Part shown: positions 25,570 to 39,469 of the stretch, one piece after another
Numbering within the stretch: position 1 is the first letter of the stretch
Layout: each line of letters opens with the position of its first letter
Assembly (NCBI GenBank): GCA_021442155.1
Contig: CM038222.1
Coordinates: 113,401,121 to 113,465,120, forward strand
Direction: 5' to 3'
Origin: Cymbidium sinense
Lineage: Eukaryota > Streptophyta > Magnoliopsida > Asparagales > Orchidaceae
DNA: 64,000 nt
Program-made: the position numbers and the translations under genes
Notes under the pieces: generated by a model
What the model was told of the DNA's origin: nothing
The model's input: only the letters and a program-made list of their open reading frames with translations
Database searches by the model: none

Positions 25570-26860
25570 CTTCTATGTTGCAAAAAGATGTCTGATGAGT
25601 GGATAAAGAGTTTAATGGTTCCTATTTTTAAGAATAAATGTGATGCACAAGTGTGTGCAAATTATAGAAGAATTAAGTTAACATGACATACATTATAATT
25701 ATGGGAGGGAGTAATTGATCATAGGTTACGATGTGATACAAAAGTTTAACAAACACAAAGAGATTAGATGGAGAAGAATAGAGAGTAGAAGGAGGATGTA
25801 CATATGATGTTTGTTGATTTAGAGAAAGCATATGATGAAGTTCCAAGAGAAGTGCTACGAAGAATTCTAGAAATGAAATGAGTTTATATTGCTTATATTC
25901 AAGTCATTAAGGATATGTATATTGGATTTGTTATTGTGTTCAAACACAAGGAGGATTGACTAAGCATTTTCTTATTTTAGTTGGATTACATCGAGGATTG
26001 ACTTTAAGCCCATATATTTTCACTTAAGTTATGGATGTTTTTATTAAACATTTATAGGAGGATGTACTTTGGTGTATGATTTTTGCTGATGATATTCTTC
26101 TTGTTGATAAGACTAGACAGGGAGTTCAAGAGAAACTTAAATTTTGGAGGTCACCTTTAGAATCTAAAGGCTTTTATTTAAGTAGATCTAAAATTAAATA
26201 TATAGAGATTAATTTTAGTTGTTAAAAATCTAGTGGTAGGGGTTGTGATATCGGGTGATCAAGTCATTAAAAAGAGTGAAAATTTTAGGTATCTTGGGTC
26301 GATTGTTCAAAATGATGGTGAAATAGATGGTAAAGTTAGTAGTAGAATTCAAGTTGGCTAGTTGAAGTGGAGGAATTCATTTGGCTTATTGTGTGATAGA
26401 AAAGACTCACTTAGAATTAATGAAAAAAATTATAAGATGGTGGTGAAAACTACAATGATTCATGGCATAGAATGTTGGCAAATAAAAAAGAAGTATAAAA
26501 TTAAGTGTTGTAGAGATGAGGATGCTCAAATGGAGGAGTGGCTTTTACACTTATAGATAAAATTCAAAATGAATATATACATAAAAAGGTTAGAGTAGTT
26601 TTATTGGCAAATACGATTCAAGAGAGTCTCTTTAGATGGTTTGGTCACATAAAAAGTTAGCCTCCTGATGACCCACTCAAGAGATTAGATTTATTAGATT
26701 TGACTTATATTAAGAAAAGTAGAGGTACACCTAAGAAGACTTTGTTAGGTTGTATAAAAATGATCTTATTTTATTAGAATTAAATGAGAATTTGACACTT
26801 AATTGACACAATGGAGAAGAAGGATTTGTGTAGCCTTGGACAAAGGCTTGTTGTTGTTGG
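25570..26860 (+). pseudogene. RTE-type LINE reverse transcriptase remnant
   Basis: Translation gives SDEWIKSLMVPIFKNKCDAQ (25588-25645), NYRRIKLT, LWEGVIDHRLR, DVHMMFVDLEKAYDEVPREV (25795-25855) and IKDMYIGFVIV, as in plant RTE-clade elements. The catalytic FADD is intact at 26082-26093 (MIFADDILLVDKT). Further on come ENFRYLGSIVQNDGEIDGKV (26278-26338), LKWRNSFGLLCDR and TTMIHGIECW, the standard post-RT region. There are several stops and one or more frameshifts. The 3' end is marked by CTTGTTGTTGTTGG at about 26846-26860, a short TTG tail of the kind found on plant RTEs. The endonuclease domain is missing, so the copy is 5'-truncated as most LINE copies are. Confidence 0.85.
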
Positions 26861-27306
26861 CTCTTTCTATTCTTCCTTAAGTTGAGAGTTTTTCTTTACT
26901 TTTATTTAATTTTAGTTTTTTAATGATAGTTTTATTTTCATTTTTTTATTATATCATGCAAATAAACTTTGTTGTTTTTTTCAATTAAATTGAGCTAATA
27001 TCCTTATTATTCATAAAAATAGAATATTGTCACTCATGTGATTCTATTATGACATATGTGCATTATAACTTATAGCCAAAAATATTTTTAATATATTATT
27101 ACTAATAGAGATAGAAAGAGAAAGAGGTTTGAGGTTTTATTATTTCTTTAGTAGAGGCTATTATCAAAGAATTCATGTTGAAAAGTTGGTGTTGTTGAAG
27201 CAATGAAAAATTGGTATAGTTGAAGTTGTTTCTATTTTGTGAGTGATTATGCTATTATGTGCGATTCAAAATCTAATTTTATAAGTTTAGTTGAAGCGCT
27301 CTATGG
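26861..27306. other. No feature recognised
   Basis: AT-rich flank between the RTE tail and the hAT-like element. It includes a GTTGAAGC-containing near-repeat (about 27183-27230) of unknown meaning. Confidence 0.4.
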
Positions 27307-27579
27307 GTTGCGAATAGGGGTGTAAATGAGCCGAGCTTGAGCGAACAGAACTCTTGTTCGTGTTCGGCTCGTTTGAAATTTATTTTGTTCGTGTTCGACT
27401 CATTTATATATCGAGTTTGAAATGTCGTTGCGTGTTGACTCATTTAACTAAATGAGCTAAACGAACACAGTTGACAACAAACTTTTGTTAGAGGAGGATT
27501 GACTGGGAATCTTTTGCATAACAAACGTTTTAACCACTAAGCCATACTTACATTTGTGGTATGTAAATGTGTTCGTATG

Positions 27580-27632
<53 letters not shown>

Positions 27633-27658
27633 TAATAAATAAAAATAATAGTAATAAC

Positions 27659-27703
<45 letters not shown>

Positions 27704-27921
27704 TAATAATAATATAATATAATTTTTTTTTATTTAAGTTAAATCGGTAGAACCGATCAAACAAATGATTGTTCATGTTTGGCTCGTTTATATATCGAGC
27801 TTTAAATATCTGTTCGTGTTCGGTTCATTTAGTTAACGAACGAGCCGAACACGAGCTACATAACGAGCTGAACATGAGCTATTCACGAACAATGAACTTT
27901 TTTGACAGCCCTAGTTGCAAA
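27307..27921. mobile_element. Non-autonomous hAT-like DNA transposon with 8-bp target duplication
   Basis: The element proper is 27315-27913 (599 bp). The left end is TAGGGGTGTAAATGAGCC; the right end, read in reverse complement, is TAGGGCTGTCAAAAAAGTTC, giving short imperfect terminal inverted repeats. It is flanked by GTTGCGAA (27307-27314) and GTTGCAAA (27914-27921), an 8-bp duplication with one mismatch, the length made by hAT transposases. Subterminal arrays of GTTCGTGTTCGGCTCGTTT and its complement ACGAGCCGAACACGAGC face each other, so the element can fold into a large imperfect hairpin. No transposase ORF is present. Confidence 0.75.
27583..27721. repeat. (TAA)n microsatellite inside the hAT-like element
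   Basis: About 46 TAA units with a few interruptions (TAAATAAT, TAGTAACAATAAT). Minus-strand Tyr/Ile ORFs across it are artefacts. Confidence 0.95.
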
Positions 27922-28149
27922 GGGTCGAAAACTAAAATTTTCATATATATGTAATTATTTAATATATCAAAATTAAAAAACAATCTTTTTTATTAAATAA
28001 ACATTATTTTAATATGATAAATTTTATTGCCTCACGGGAAAAAATTTATTTTCTTATGTTTACTTTTATTAATTTTGATCATTTTTCTAAACTTTTGTTC
28101 AAATGAAAAAAAAAAATGCAATAAGAGGATGTTAAAATGAACTAAAGGA

Positions 28150-28578
28150 TGTTATATGTATCTTGAAAAATCATTAGAGGTTAAAAAAATAGAGAACATA
28201 AGTGGCCTAGTTGGCTAAATGATTTCCAATATGCTGGATGGAACTGTAGCTACTAATCACTACAATATTACAAAAAAATTAGTTAGAAAGAAAACATTAT
28301 GTAAAGGGTAGGAACTAAAAGGGAGTTAATCGACATGTATAATGCTTGAATAACTAATTCTATCAACTCTTTTCCAAATGATTATCAAAAACATTTAGAA
28401 AATATCTAGAAAGGCAAGAGTTGTATAACAAAAATAACTCTATAAATAAAGGAATAACAGCTAGAAAAGTGGTGCTTGAACTTCCCTCTAAAAATTAGTT
28501 CTCTTCCTCTCTTTTCCTTCATTCAATTCTCTAAGAGTTTTTGTCACTCGAAGAGCCAAGAACCCTAAGTTTACATCA
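28150..28578 (+). repeat. 5' LTR of the 5.5-kb gypsy element
   Basis: Begins TGTTATATGTATCTTG and ends TTTACATCA. It matches the 3' LTR throughout, for example CATGTATAATGCTTGAATAA, ATAAAGGAATAACAG, GTGCTTGAACTTCCCTCTAA and AGCCAAGAACCCTAAGTT. Confidence 0.85.
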
Positions 28579-28599
28579 TTGGTGCTCTTGTTGACTCCC

Positions 28600-29620
28600 T
28601 TTAGAACAAATCAATCTCAACATCAAGATTGCTATATGGAAGAAGGTACCATGCAAACTACAAGAACATTAGAAGAATGTGTCAATTGAATAAGCAAACA
28701 CAATGAACAAATGACATCAATCACAATGGTTCTTAATAAAGTGTCTTGGTAACTATCATCAATCAAACGAAGCTTGAGAATTTGAATCAAGAAAAAAAAC
28801 AAGGTAGCAAAGAATCCCAAGTATGTAATTCTTGTTTTTCAAAATCCATGCCATTTCTATTACCAACATTAGTTAGTTCAAGACCGGTAAAAATAATTGT
28901 GCCTCATTTTAATGGTGAAAATGCAAGAGGATGGATATTCAAAGGTGAATAGTTTTTTCAATATTACAATATGTTAGAAGAGAAAAGGTTTATAATAGTC
29001 ACAGCATACATAGATGGACCAACTTTGAGTTGGTTTCAATGGATGCACCTTAATAAATAATTATATTCTTGGAATTCTTTTACAGAAAATGTTATTCAAA
29101 GATTTGGGCCATATTTGTATAAAGATCATAGAGGAGAATTGGATAAAATACATCAAGCATCATTAGTACAAGAAATTTACAATGATTTTGAGGATCTTGT
29201 TAACAAAATTTTTGGCATTCCACCTTCATTTCTCCAAAGTTATTTTGAATCAGACTTGTGTAATAATATCATAAGAGAGGTTCATGCATTATAGCCTCAA
29301 TCATTATAGTAGACTTTTCAATTAGAAAAATTAATGGAAGATCATTTATCATAGGGCATTAATCCCATAACAAGTCAAATAAATTCTCAAATAGGAATAC
29401 TCAAACAAAACCCACCACTACTACCAACACCAATTGTCTCAATTTAAGCTAATTAGATGGTTACCAAGAATACATTACTAGTTCAAAAACTGATAGCAGC
29501 ACAATTGTGAGAACGTAGAAAAAAGGGCTATGTTTTCATTGTGATGAAAAATACCATCATAGGAACACTTGTAAATCAAAACTATTTATTTTGATGATGG
29601 TTAATGATGATTAAGAATAG
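28600..29620 (+). pseudogene. gag remnant of the 5.5-kb gypsy element
   Basis: From about 28895: IVPHFNGENARGWIFKGE then FFQYYNMLEEKRFIIV, AYIDGPTLSWFQWM, SWNSFTENVIQRFGP and GELDKIHQASLVQEIYNDFE, the canonical gag order of plant Ty3/gypsy elements. A zinc knuckle of CX2CX4HX4C form, CFHCDEKYHHRNTC, is intact near 29530-29572, though in another frame from the nearby text. In-frame stops occur (for example at about 28951 and 29294). Confidence 0.85.
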
Positions 29621-29699
29621 GAAGTACAATGTGGTAATCAAGCTAAAAATATATCAGTTACATCATAAATCCAAGAAATTAGTTTTATTGCTTTTACAG

Positions 29700-30200
29700 A
29701 GTAATCTAATCCAAGAACATTAACATTGCAAGGCACTATTGATAATATTACTATACAAATCTTGATTGATTGTAGGTATACCCACAATTTTAACCAATCT
29801 AAGTTCACTTAACTTTTGGATTATCCAATAATACATTCAAATTTCTTCAAGGACATGGCTGGAAATGGGGAAACACTTTAATGTTCATGTCCATGTTCAC
29901 AAATACCAATCAATCTACATGGCTATAAATTTGTGACAAACTGTTATTTGTTACAATATAAGGAGTAGATGTAGTGTTAGGAGTACAATGGCTAGAACAA
30001 TCTAGGGAATGCACAACAAATTACAATAACTTGACAACGAAATTCACATGGAATGGAACCTTAATACAATTATAAAGACATATAGCACCAAACCTTGATA
30101 ATATTACTTTACATCAATTCACCAAGATAATGGATAAAGTAGCAATTCCTTCATGTTTTCATATAAGATATGTAGCAATGGACCCAACAAACTCATCTGA
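29700..30200 (+). pseudogene. Aspartic protease remnant of the 5.5-kb gypsy element
   Basis: At about 29725-29800 the frame reads LQGTIDNITIQILIDCRYTHNF. The family motif is LIDSGSTHNF, so the active-site Ser-Gly is changed to Cys-Arg while the Asp is kept. Downstream text (DMAGNGETL) matches the usual flap region. There are stops and frameshifts. Confidence 0.75.
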
Positions 30201-30329
30201 GTGGGTGAAATCTTAACTTGGAATCATTTAAAATTGTAATCAATAGATATCATGAGTTATTCCAAACTTTAGTGGAGTTACCTCCAAAGATAGATGTGGA
30301 CCATTACATTAATCTTATACCATGTTAAA

Positions 30330-31660
<1,331 letters not shown>

Positions 31661-31899
31661 ACTGGGGATAATTTATGAACTTTATCAATTCAAGAAGCTA
31701 AAAATATTAATATTGTTTATGCTTATACACAACAAATGACATCAATGTTTAATAGAACAAAGAAGAAATGAAAAATAAACTAAAATTGTTAAAAATTACT
31801 TTAATAAATTGAAGAAAAATTAGATCAAGTCCAAGCCTACTGAGTACATAATGGGTTAGTATATTACAAAATAGAATAGTAATTTCTGTAGATTTAGAA

Positions 31900-32990
31900 T
31901 TATGTGTGAAAGTGATGATAAAATCACATTCTATACCAATTGGAGGTCTTAATGGCATTAGAAAGACATTGACAAAAATGGCACAACAGTTTTATTGGGC
32001 AAACATGAAACAAGATGTTAAGCACTTTATGAATGCATGCCCCATATGTCAGCAAGTTAAATATCACTATAAAAAACTTGCAAGATTGATTTAACCATTA
32101 TGAATACCAATAATTGTTTGGGACAAAATATCAATGGACTTTATCTGTGTCTTAGCCAAAACAAAGGGCAAAAAAGTAATTTTGGTAGTCATAGATAGAC
32201 TAACAAAATATGCACATTTTTAGCTCCTAATTATAATTTTTAGCAACAATTATTGTAGTTATTTTTATGTTAGACATTTATAAACTTCTTGGCATCCCAT
32301 GAATAAATGTGTTAGACAGAAATCCCATTTTTATGAGCTTTTTATAGCAAGAAATATTTCATTTAACTAGAATTAAAATAAATCATAATAGTTCAGACCA
32401 TCTAAAAATTGACCACCAAATAATAGTTACAAATAGATTGTTGGAGAAATACCTTCATAGTTTTATTTTGGATTTATCCAACACTTGGCTCAAATTTCTG
32501 CCAATGGAAGAATTCTACTACAACATAGCCTTCAACACATCAACTAAAATGTCTCTTTTTTATATTATTTATTATATGTCACCACCTTTAATCATTCCAT
32601 ACACTCCCAATTCAACAGCAAATCTAGAAGTCTAGAGGAACTTGCAACAAAGGGACCAAGTATCACAACAACTTAAAAAGGAACTTACAAGAAACATAAA
32701 ATAGAATGAAGCAAATGGCTAATAAGAAATTGAGAGAATTATAGTTTCTAGTTAATGATTTAGTTCTAGTTTAACTACAACTTTATTGAAAGACATTGAT
32801 ATCATTTCAATCGTCAACAAAACTATAGTGGTGACACCATGGGCCTTTTTGAAATAAACAAAATGGGAGTTATGGCTTATAAATTATAGCTTCTATAAAC
32901 AACAAATATCCATCATGTGTTTCATGTGTCCCATCTCAAAATGTTTCATAAGACACTAATTTACATCAAGCACCAATACCTGCATAGTTT
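31900..32990 (+). pseudogene. Integrase remnant of the 5.5-kb gypsy element
   Basis: The zinc finger region reads GLNGIRKTLTKMAQQFYWAN and CPICQQVK (31945-32060). The core begins WDKISMDFICVLAK with the first catalytic Asp present (about 32125-32165), then VILVVIDRLTKYAHF (32178-32220). Later text includes LSNTWLKFLPMEEFYYNIAF (32472-32530) and a C-terminal chromodomain-side piece near 32900-32940 (VSCVPSQNV, where VFHVSQLK is usual). The tail NLEDNVKFGEG (about 33160-33190) overlaps the polypurine tract, as in related elements. Stops and frameshifts throughout. Confidence 0.8.
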
Positions 32991-33193
32991 ATAGAAGGCT
33001 AACCTTTCGTTAAACTAGTTAACATTGTTGACAATTAGGTTATCATGCAAGAACATAAACTAAAAAAACAAATATTGTTGTAATGTGATGGCATGTTAAA
33101 AGAGGATGCATCTTGGGTATCAATTGTTGAATTTATAAAGGAATATCCAAAATTCAACCTTGAGGACAACGTCAAATTTGGGGAAGGGGGTAA

Positions 33194-33624
33194 TGATATG
33201 TGTCTTACAAAATCAATAGATGTTAAAAGAAATAAAGAATAAAAATGGTAGGCCTGGCTCAAAATTTTTCAATAAGTTGGAGGGGACTGTGTTTACCAAT
33301 CATTACAATATGATAAAGAAATTAGTTAGCAATAAAACACTATGTAAATGATAGGAATTCAAAAGTTAGGTAATTGGCATGTATAATGCTTGAATAACTA
33401 ATTTTGTTAGCTCTTGTCCAAAGGATTAATAGAATCACTTAGAAAATATCAAGAAAGGAAAGAGTTGTAAAATAAAAGGAACTCTATAAGTAAAGGAATA
33501 ACAGTTAGGAAAGTGTGGTGCTTGAACTTCCCTCTAAAAATAACTTCTCTTTGTCTCTTTTCCTTCCTTCAAGTCTCTTGGAGCTTTGGCCACACAAATA
33601 GCCAAGAACCCTAAGTTCAGATCA
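33194..33624 (+). repeat. 3' LTR of the 5.5-kb gypsy element
   Basis: Begins TGATATGTGTCTTAC directly after the polypurine tract and ends TTCAGATCA; 431 bp against 429 bp for the 5' copy. Confidence 0.85.
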
Positions 33625-36020
33625 AAATGACCCCTAGGTCTCCATGCCTTTTCTTCCATGAAAAAAATAAAAAGCTAAATACATCTAATTTTATCAAAAT
33701 CACTTCAACATGATATCTTTTATAATGGCTTATACTAGTTTAGCCAAAACATGATCTTCTTAAGTATCAACATTCTATCTATCAAAACCCTATTAATGCC
33801 AACTTAAAAAAGTAAATGGTTTTAGTTAATATATATTTAGTTAGCAATTATAATTTTAAATTTTGTTAATTTTTTACTACTTATTTTTTATAAAATTGTT
33901 CAAAGTAAAAATAAAATAAAAATAAATGTTTTTGATATTTAATCAATAAATTCTATAAATTATAAACATATTAGTGATAGAATGATAAATATAAATAATA
34001 TTTATTTTATACATTAAAATTATATAATGCAGCATGCAGTACTTTATTTTCTATTTAGTACATGCTATTTAAGGTGAAGTCAATTAAAATTTTTATTAAA
34101 TTTAATTTAATTTTAATTCCTCGAAATTCAAACTAAACCAAATAAACTTAAATTTTGGCTATTTTTATTTAAAATCAAATGTTAAAAAATTATTGGATCT
34201 ACTTTGATTGTCTTTTTCACATTTTCAAGTGATTGATAAATTTATAAAAGCCTCTCTATCAATGGAATATTGATTATAATCTTTGAAGAAAAAAAACTTT
34301 TATTCTTTTAAATTTTCATATATATAATAACTAAACTATTCAATTATCAAATATCAAAGAATATATACATAGCATTTGCATAATATATAATATATCAATT
34401 AAATAGAATGCATGAACATCCACTTCTCAATATTCTTCAACTCATAATAACAAATAAGAAAACAAAAAGTACCAAAAAAGGAAAAGACTTTCAATAGTTA
34501 GCATCAACTTGAAGTAGTTTGGCTATATCATTAACTGGAGAGTTCAAGTATGGCCCACTATAAGTTATACGGTGCATTTTTTTCTCTACACTATGACCCC
34601 AAATGCACTCTTAATATACTGTGATGAGCAAATGATACACATCCCTTGTATGTTGCATTACTTGGTGAATGGATGGAATGGTAGCAATGTCTAAAATTAC
34701 TACAAGAAATAATAATTAGTGGGTGTTCGATATAGATATATTTAAGAAGATATATAGAAAATGATGTGAGAGTGAATACGATAAGAAAATTAATTGGTGT
34801 TGTTCGTCACTATCTTATTCTTGAGTTTTGTCCTATATTTGTTTTTCAAAAAATAAATAAGAGTTGGTGGCATGATTTATTTTTAAATTATGAGAATAAA
34901 TTTTTTAAAATTGTACATTCATATGATAATTTAAGTTTAAAAATTAGTATTTAATATAAAATAATATTACATACTTAATATATTAAAACAACATGGTTTG
35001 ATTGGAGTTGGGCCTACAATATAATGAAGGAAAGGGTGACATATTGCTAAGATCTTGAGGAATTTACTGAAGTCTATGAAAATATATTGTTGAAGCATAC
35101 GAGGCCTCTCTAGGGCCTACTCACTAAATTATCATTCATACTCAGCCAAGCTTAAGGATCCTTCACTTGTTTCCAAAAAATCACTCATAAAGTCAAAGCA
35201 AGGTAAACAAAATATTGAGTTGGTAGTTTCACCTAGAGGATAACTGACTTCATCAACAATCTTAGTCAACTGACTAATAATGTCTACTAATAATGATTGC
35301 TATTTACATAGACTCATGAGTGTTTCCATGTACATTTGAAATTCACTTCATGTATTATTTATTGATTTTTTAAAGTCAAAGTATAACTTTAATTATAGTG
35401 TTAAAAACTTATAAATAAATGGTCAAAGATAAATTGTAAGACATGAGGTCACTTGAGTGTACTTAGAGCCAATAAATATATTTTAGACCCTTTCCCTAAA
35501 ATTTTATTCCTTCTTATATTTCTACTTCTACTACGACCTCTTCTTCTTTAGATTTTTTTAATTTTCTAGTCTATAAAATTTTGCAAATAATATAAGTATG
35601 GTTCTAACATAACCCACAAATAAATTTATATTCAACAACTCATAAATTATGGTAAACATTAATTGATTCCAAGAGCTAGAAGGAAAGTACTACAAGAAGT
35701 AGAACAACAAAATAAAAAAGATCCTTAGAAATGAAAAATTAAAGATTTTTATAACAAAAAGGTGTCTAGCAAAAAATGGATAAAAACATTATGTGGATGA
35801 TTTAAGGAGCTTTGGAGCAAGCTTTAAAAAGTATTCTAAGGGTGAAGATTTTAGAAGGATTTTTAAATGGAATAATTCAAAGATAGATAGAAAAATCCAA
35901 AGCTTTAAATTCAATGCCAAAAATAGTCAAGATAGGCTACCAATGTAGCAACAATGATTTCACTCCACTTTTATGATGAACGAAGAAGTAATAGTCCAAT
36001 TTTACAAATACAAGATCTAT
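33625..36020. other. No gene recognised
   Basis: AT-rich flank. The open frame at 34766-34954 (62 codons) matches no family I know. The stretch 35640-36000 has some coding-like text on the plus strand directly before a gag scrap and may be part of it. Confidence 0.4.
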
Positions 36021-36024
36021 AGAA

Positions 36025-36300
36025 ATTATAAATGTAAAACCCCTAGAGAAATTCAAAATCCCCTTCATAGAATATTATATTTATATAATAGATCTAATTT
36101 ATCATACAACCTACTTTGAATTAGCTACATCCATGCCAGACACCAATGATTCCTTAAGGTGTCAACTATTTTTTCATTGCTTCTAGAAATTGCTCCTTAG
36201 GTGGTTTTAATGCTTTATACTATGAATGATTATATCTTCACCAAATTTAAGAAGATGTTTGTTACTTAATTTCCAAGCCACTTAATAATTTACATTATTG
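36025..36300 (+). pseudogene. Tat-type gag fragment
   Basis: One frame gives VKPLEKFKIPFIEYYIYIID and then ATSMPDTNDSLRCQLFFHCF. A shifted frame gives MNDYIFTKFKKMFVT and FPSHLIIY (about 36220-36285). This follows the plan of the Tat gag: PLPxKFKxPxxExYDGTxDP, then CRxFxxxLKGxAxxWF, then SFxxLxxxFVxQF. The FKKMFVT wording is close to FKKMFTMQF in the gag at 17550, suggesting the same family. It is cut off abruptly near 36300. Confidence 0.6.
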
Positions 36301-37795
36301 AATCCAAATTTATTTATGGAACAATGTAGAGCCTTACTTAGGCATGTGTGAAGCACAGCTAAATTAAACAGGACTAGACAAATATAATATAAAAAGTATA
36401 TAAATTTCTACTATATTAGAATAAGAGTACAAGCAAGGAATTAGAATACAAGATTCATCTCTCTATCTCTTAAAAATAATAAAAATTGTAGGATAATCCT
36501 ACCCTCAGAATCTCTTCTTTTATAAAATCTTAGGGCAGTTACAAAAAAAAACTACGTGTTAGTTTTTAGAAGTTATAAGTCAGATGCAATATGAAGAGAC
36601 TCTCTCATACTTCTAGTGGTTGGGTGAGTGTTGCATGCCTGGTGGCAAGTTCCCTAACATGATTTCTTAAGCAAGTTTGGAGGTTTGACTATGGCAGCTA
36701 TGGAGAATTCTTTTACATAATTGTTTATGAGGAGGTGAGCCCTCCTAAATGGCCAACAAATTAGTTTTTTATCTCGACATTGGTACTTTGCATTATGTAT
36801 TCTTCATATAGGTCCATTTGTTTGGTTCATGTGTGCTCACTAAGATTATATTTAGCTCTTTAATTATTTTTCTTTTTATTGAGGAAACTTATGAAAAGGA
36901 CAAAAGAATGAAAACAAAAATTAGTCATTAATGTAATTATTAAAAAGTTTAACAAACTTTTTGGATATTTATGCCACATTACCTTTGATTTTACCTCTTC
37001 TTTCAGCATTTTTTATGCTCCATAGCTATAAAATGGGAGTTGCACTCTAAAGCTAGTTGTTGTGCTTCATTGTGTTCTTACCAAGTATGTCTTTACACTC
37101 ACCAACTCCTCTTATTGATTAATAGAGTCATTATTATGAAATCCAATAGCCCTCATGGTAATATCAATGATGCCAAGCTTTGGTAAATTTCTAAAAAAAT
37201 GAAGAATGCTAAGAAGATACTCAACGGATAGGATATTTTAGGCTTTTCTGCTGGGTGGGTTACTTTGTCATAGTGGTGCTGACAAGGACTATAGATGCCA
37301 CACTCGGCAAGGTAACTTAGACTTGCAGATTAAATATAGAGCCTCCAAAGTTTCTATAGTAAGTATCATTAGAAAATAGGCTATGGAATCTATAGTATTT
37401 CCTTCTATGTAATAGGAGACTTCAAGAGTGTCGATCGTTCCTGAGAAGGTTGAAGAGGAGTGCCCTCCTCTCATTCGATGGTGGAAGGTTTTAGTGATAG
37501 GTTAGCGAGGACTCTGTCTCTACAATAGTTGGCAGAGGATTGATGCACTATAGTATATGACTCCATTTTTAATCTACGATTTTATTACCTTTTTAGTAAA
37601 AACTTAACTAAGTTTCTTTGTTCTTTTAGCTTAGCATGATTAGCATTCTTAAGTCCACTGAGAGGGTTGATGGGTAGTCATTAGCACATGCAGGTTGTCC
37701 TTTTGAGCCTATAAATATAATTAAGATGAGGATTCTTCTTACTATAAGCAAGATGCAAGATATTTATCCTAGTGTGGAGAAAGTACATTTGTTTT
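36301..37795. other. No feature recognised
   Basis: No domain found. A 61-codon frame on the minus strand (37289-37474) is unremarkable. Confidence 0.4.
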
Positions 37796-37798
37796 GTC

Positions 37799-38400
37799 AT
37801 GGCTTCTATCCCTGAAGATGATTCTTTTGAGTAGCTACCTTATAGATTTTCCCTTTCTAGTAATTCAAGATATTATTTACATAATGCAGGAGCAACTTTA
37901 ATGGAAATGATTTTTACTATTGTGAATCCCCAGCCAGCTCCTTTAAGCAGTGACTTGATAGCTCTAAGTTCCTTTTATAAGTAGGCATCTGCTTGCAAGG
38001 AAATAGCTTGGCGACACCAGCACTCTCTCTATTATCGAAGCGACTAATTATACTTGATAGATTTGTATAAGTTGTTGGCAAGTTTCTCTTCTTTGACTAG
38101 TCATGACACACAAGTTAGAGAAGAATGATTCCTTTCCCCATGGGGAAGGAATACCATGGAAGAGCCTTTCCCATCTAGTCCTTCTATAGAGTTCATCTCT
38201 TTGTAATAGAGAGTACTCTTTGAAGGAGACATGAGCTTTGTAGGAGAAGTGATGGCTGAATAAAAAAGGAGGCTACCGATTGTGGAAGGAAAGTTCATCT
38301 CTCTTCGCCACTGCGATGACTTGACATGGTAATCTCACTCATCATGGTTGTTCGATTATATGTCAAGCAAGGGAGCACTTACTACTGAGTGGCTTCCAAA
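37799..38400 (+). pseudogene. Unidentified degenerate coding tract
   Basis: From ATG at 37799 the plus-strand frame reads MASIPEDDSFE, then LPYRFSLSSNSRYYLHNAG and IVNPQPAPLSSDLIALSSFY, with a handful of single stops over 600 bases and otherwise normal amino-acid composition. That is what a decayed gene or element ORF looks like. I do not recognise the protein. Its position upstream of other element debris suggests an extra ORF of a large plant retrotransposon, which is inference only. Confidence 0.4.
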
Positions 38401-38929
38401 TCCATAAGTTACATAATTCATAAAATAATGTAAAGTGTAAGGGTGAATGTATGTGTAAGCCTCTTTATTATAATAAATATATATTATATGAATTAAGGAA
38501 ATATTTTTAATTCACTCACGCGTTATGCATTCTATAATTAAAATGGTTTTGCCTTTATGCTGAGCTTATTTAATTTTCATATTGGTTGTGATTAAGCTTA
38601 CTGTTATTTTATTGTAATGTGCAATGCTTGCATTCTTTGTGATATTTGGTAATGAATTTCTAGGATTTCTGGCATTAAATGCTTAATATGGCATTTCAAA
38701 TTCAAAAAAAAAATCACTCTTGCCTATAAATACTTTTATTTGCAATTAGTTGAGCCTTTATTGTACTGATTTTGATTTGAGACTGTAGTTCCTCTTAAAT
38801 TTAAGTTCTCTTTTACTTATTCATAATTTATTTTTTGCATGTTTCTTCTTTCGAGTATGGTCATGGAAACATGGAAGAAGGTTTCTGTCAACTTCTTGGC
38901 GAGTAAAGTGATCGGTCATTTATCTTTGA

Positions 38930-39430
38930 CCTAGAGGTGGAGTACTTCAATATCTTTGGGCATACTATAACAACTCCAACTATTTGGTGTGAGTTGCTTG
39001 AAGTCATGAGTGAGTGAATACTGTGAAGGATGACAAGCTATGTGTCTTATTCAATCATATTAGTGTAGACTCTATTTCTCCATCTAATCCAAGTTAGGGG
39101 AAATACTAAATATTTTATAGCATGGTGCTTGGCTAGGTCTTATCGAACACCATAGATAGCAATATGACCTTTGTTCTATATTTAAGAAAAGTGGGACTAC
39201 AATGGAGTTTAACTATTTTTTTCCACTTTTAGATCAAGGCTCAAAAGGATGGAACTATGAAGTTCTTATTTGTCCATCTGTAAATAATTGGATTGGAGAA
39301 CATGTTTAGAAATTGGTGTTCCAAGCTTTATTTCATCAGCTATTATATTATTCTAATGGCCAGGAATTGCTGATTGTGTTCAATCCTTTCACTTCTGACA
39401 AGTTGCTTTCTCCTTAAGTGATCTATGAAT
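38930..39430 (+). pseudogene. Unidentified degenerate coding tract
   Basis: Plus-strand text EYFNIFGHTITTPTIWCELL near 38945-39000 and, after frame changes, MEFNYFFPLLDQGSKGWNYE near 39200-39270. The GWxxxFFxV-like end distantly recalls an accessory ORF of plant Ty3/gypsy elements (the 'putative plant transposon' region). Confidence in the family is low. It could continue the tract at 37799-38400 and the one at 41338-42190. Confidence 0.3.
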
Positions 39431-39469
39431 AATATACATTAAGCATGTTGCTAGAAAAGTCGCTTGACT

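Noticed and set aside
27480..27552. tRNA-like A-box (minus strand TGGCTTAGTGGTTAAAACG) suggesting a SINE or tRNA gene
   Set aside because: No matching B-box (GGTTCGANTCC), no clover-leaf pairing that I can draw, and it lies inside the hAT-like element.
27457..27776. Tyr/Ile-repeat open frames on the minus strand
   Set aside because: Translation of the TAA microsatellite; likewise for the AT runs at 19299-19360 and 30643-30735.
28245..28590. First guess at a 334-bp LTR starting at TGTAGCTACTAATCAC
   Set aside because: Homology with the 3' copy extends about 95 bp further upstream, and the true 3' LTR start is marked by the polypurine tract at 33178-33193.
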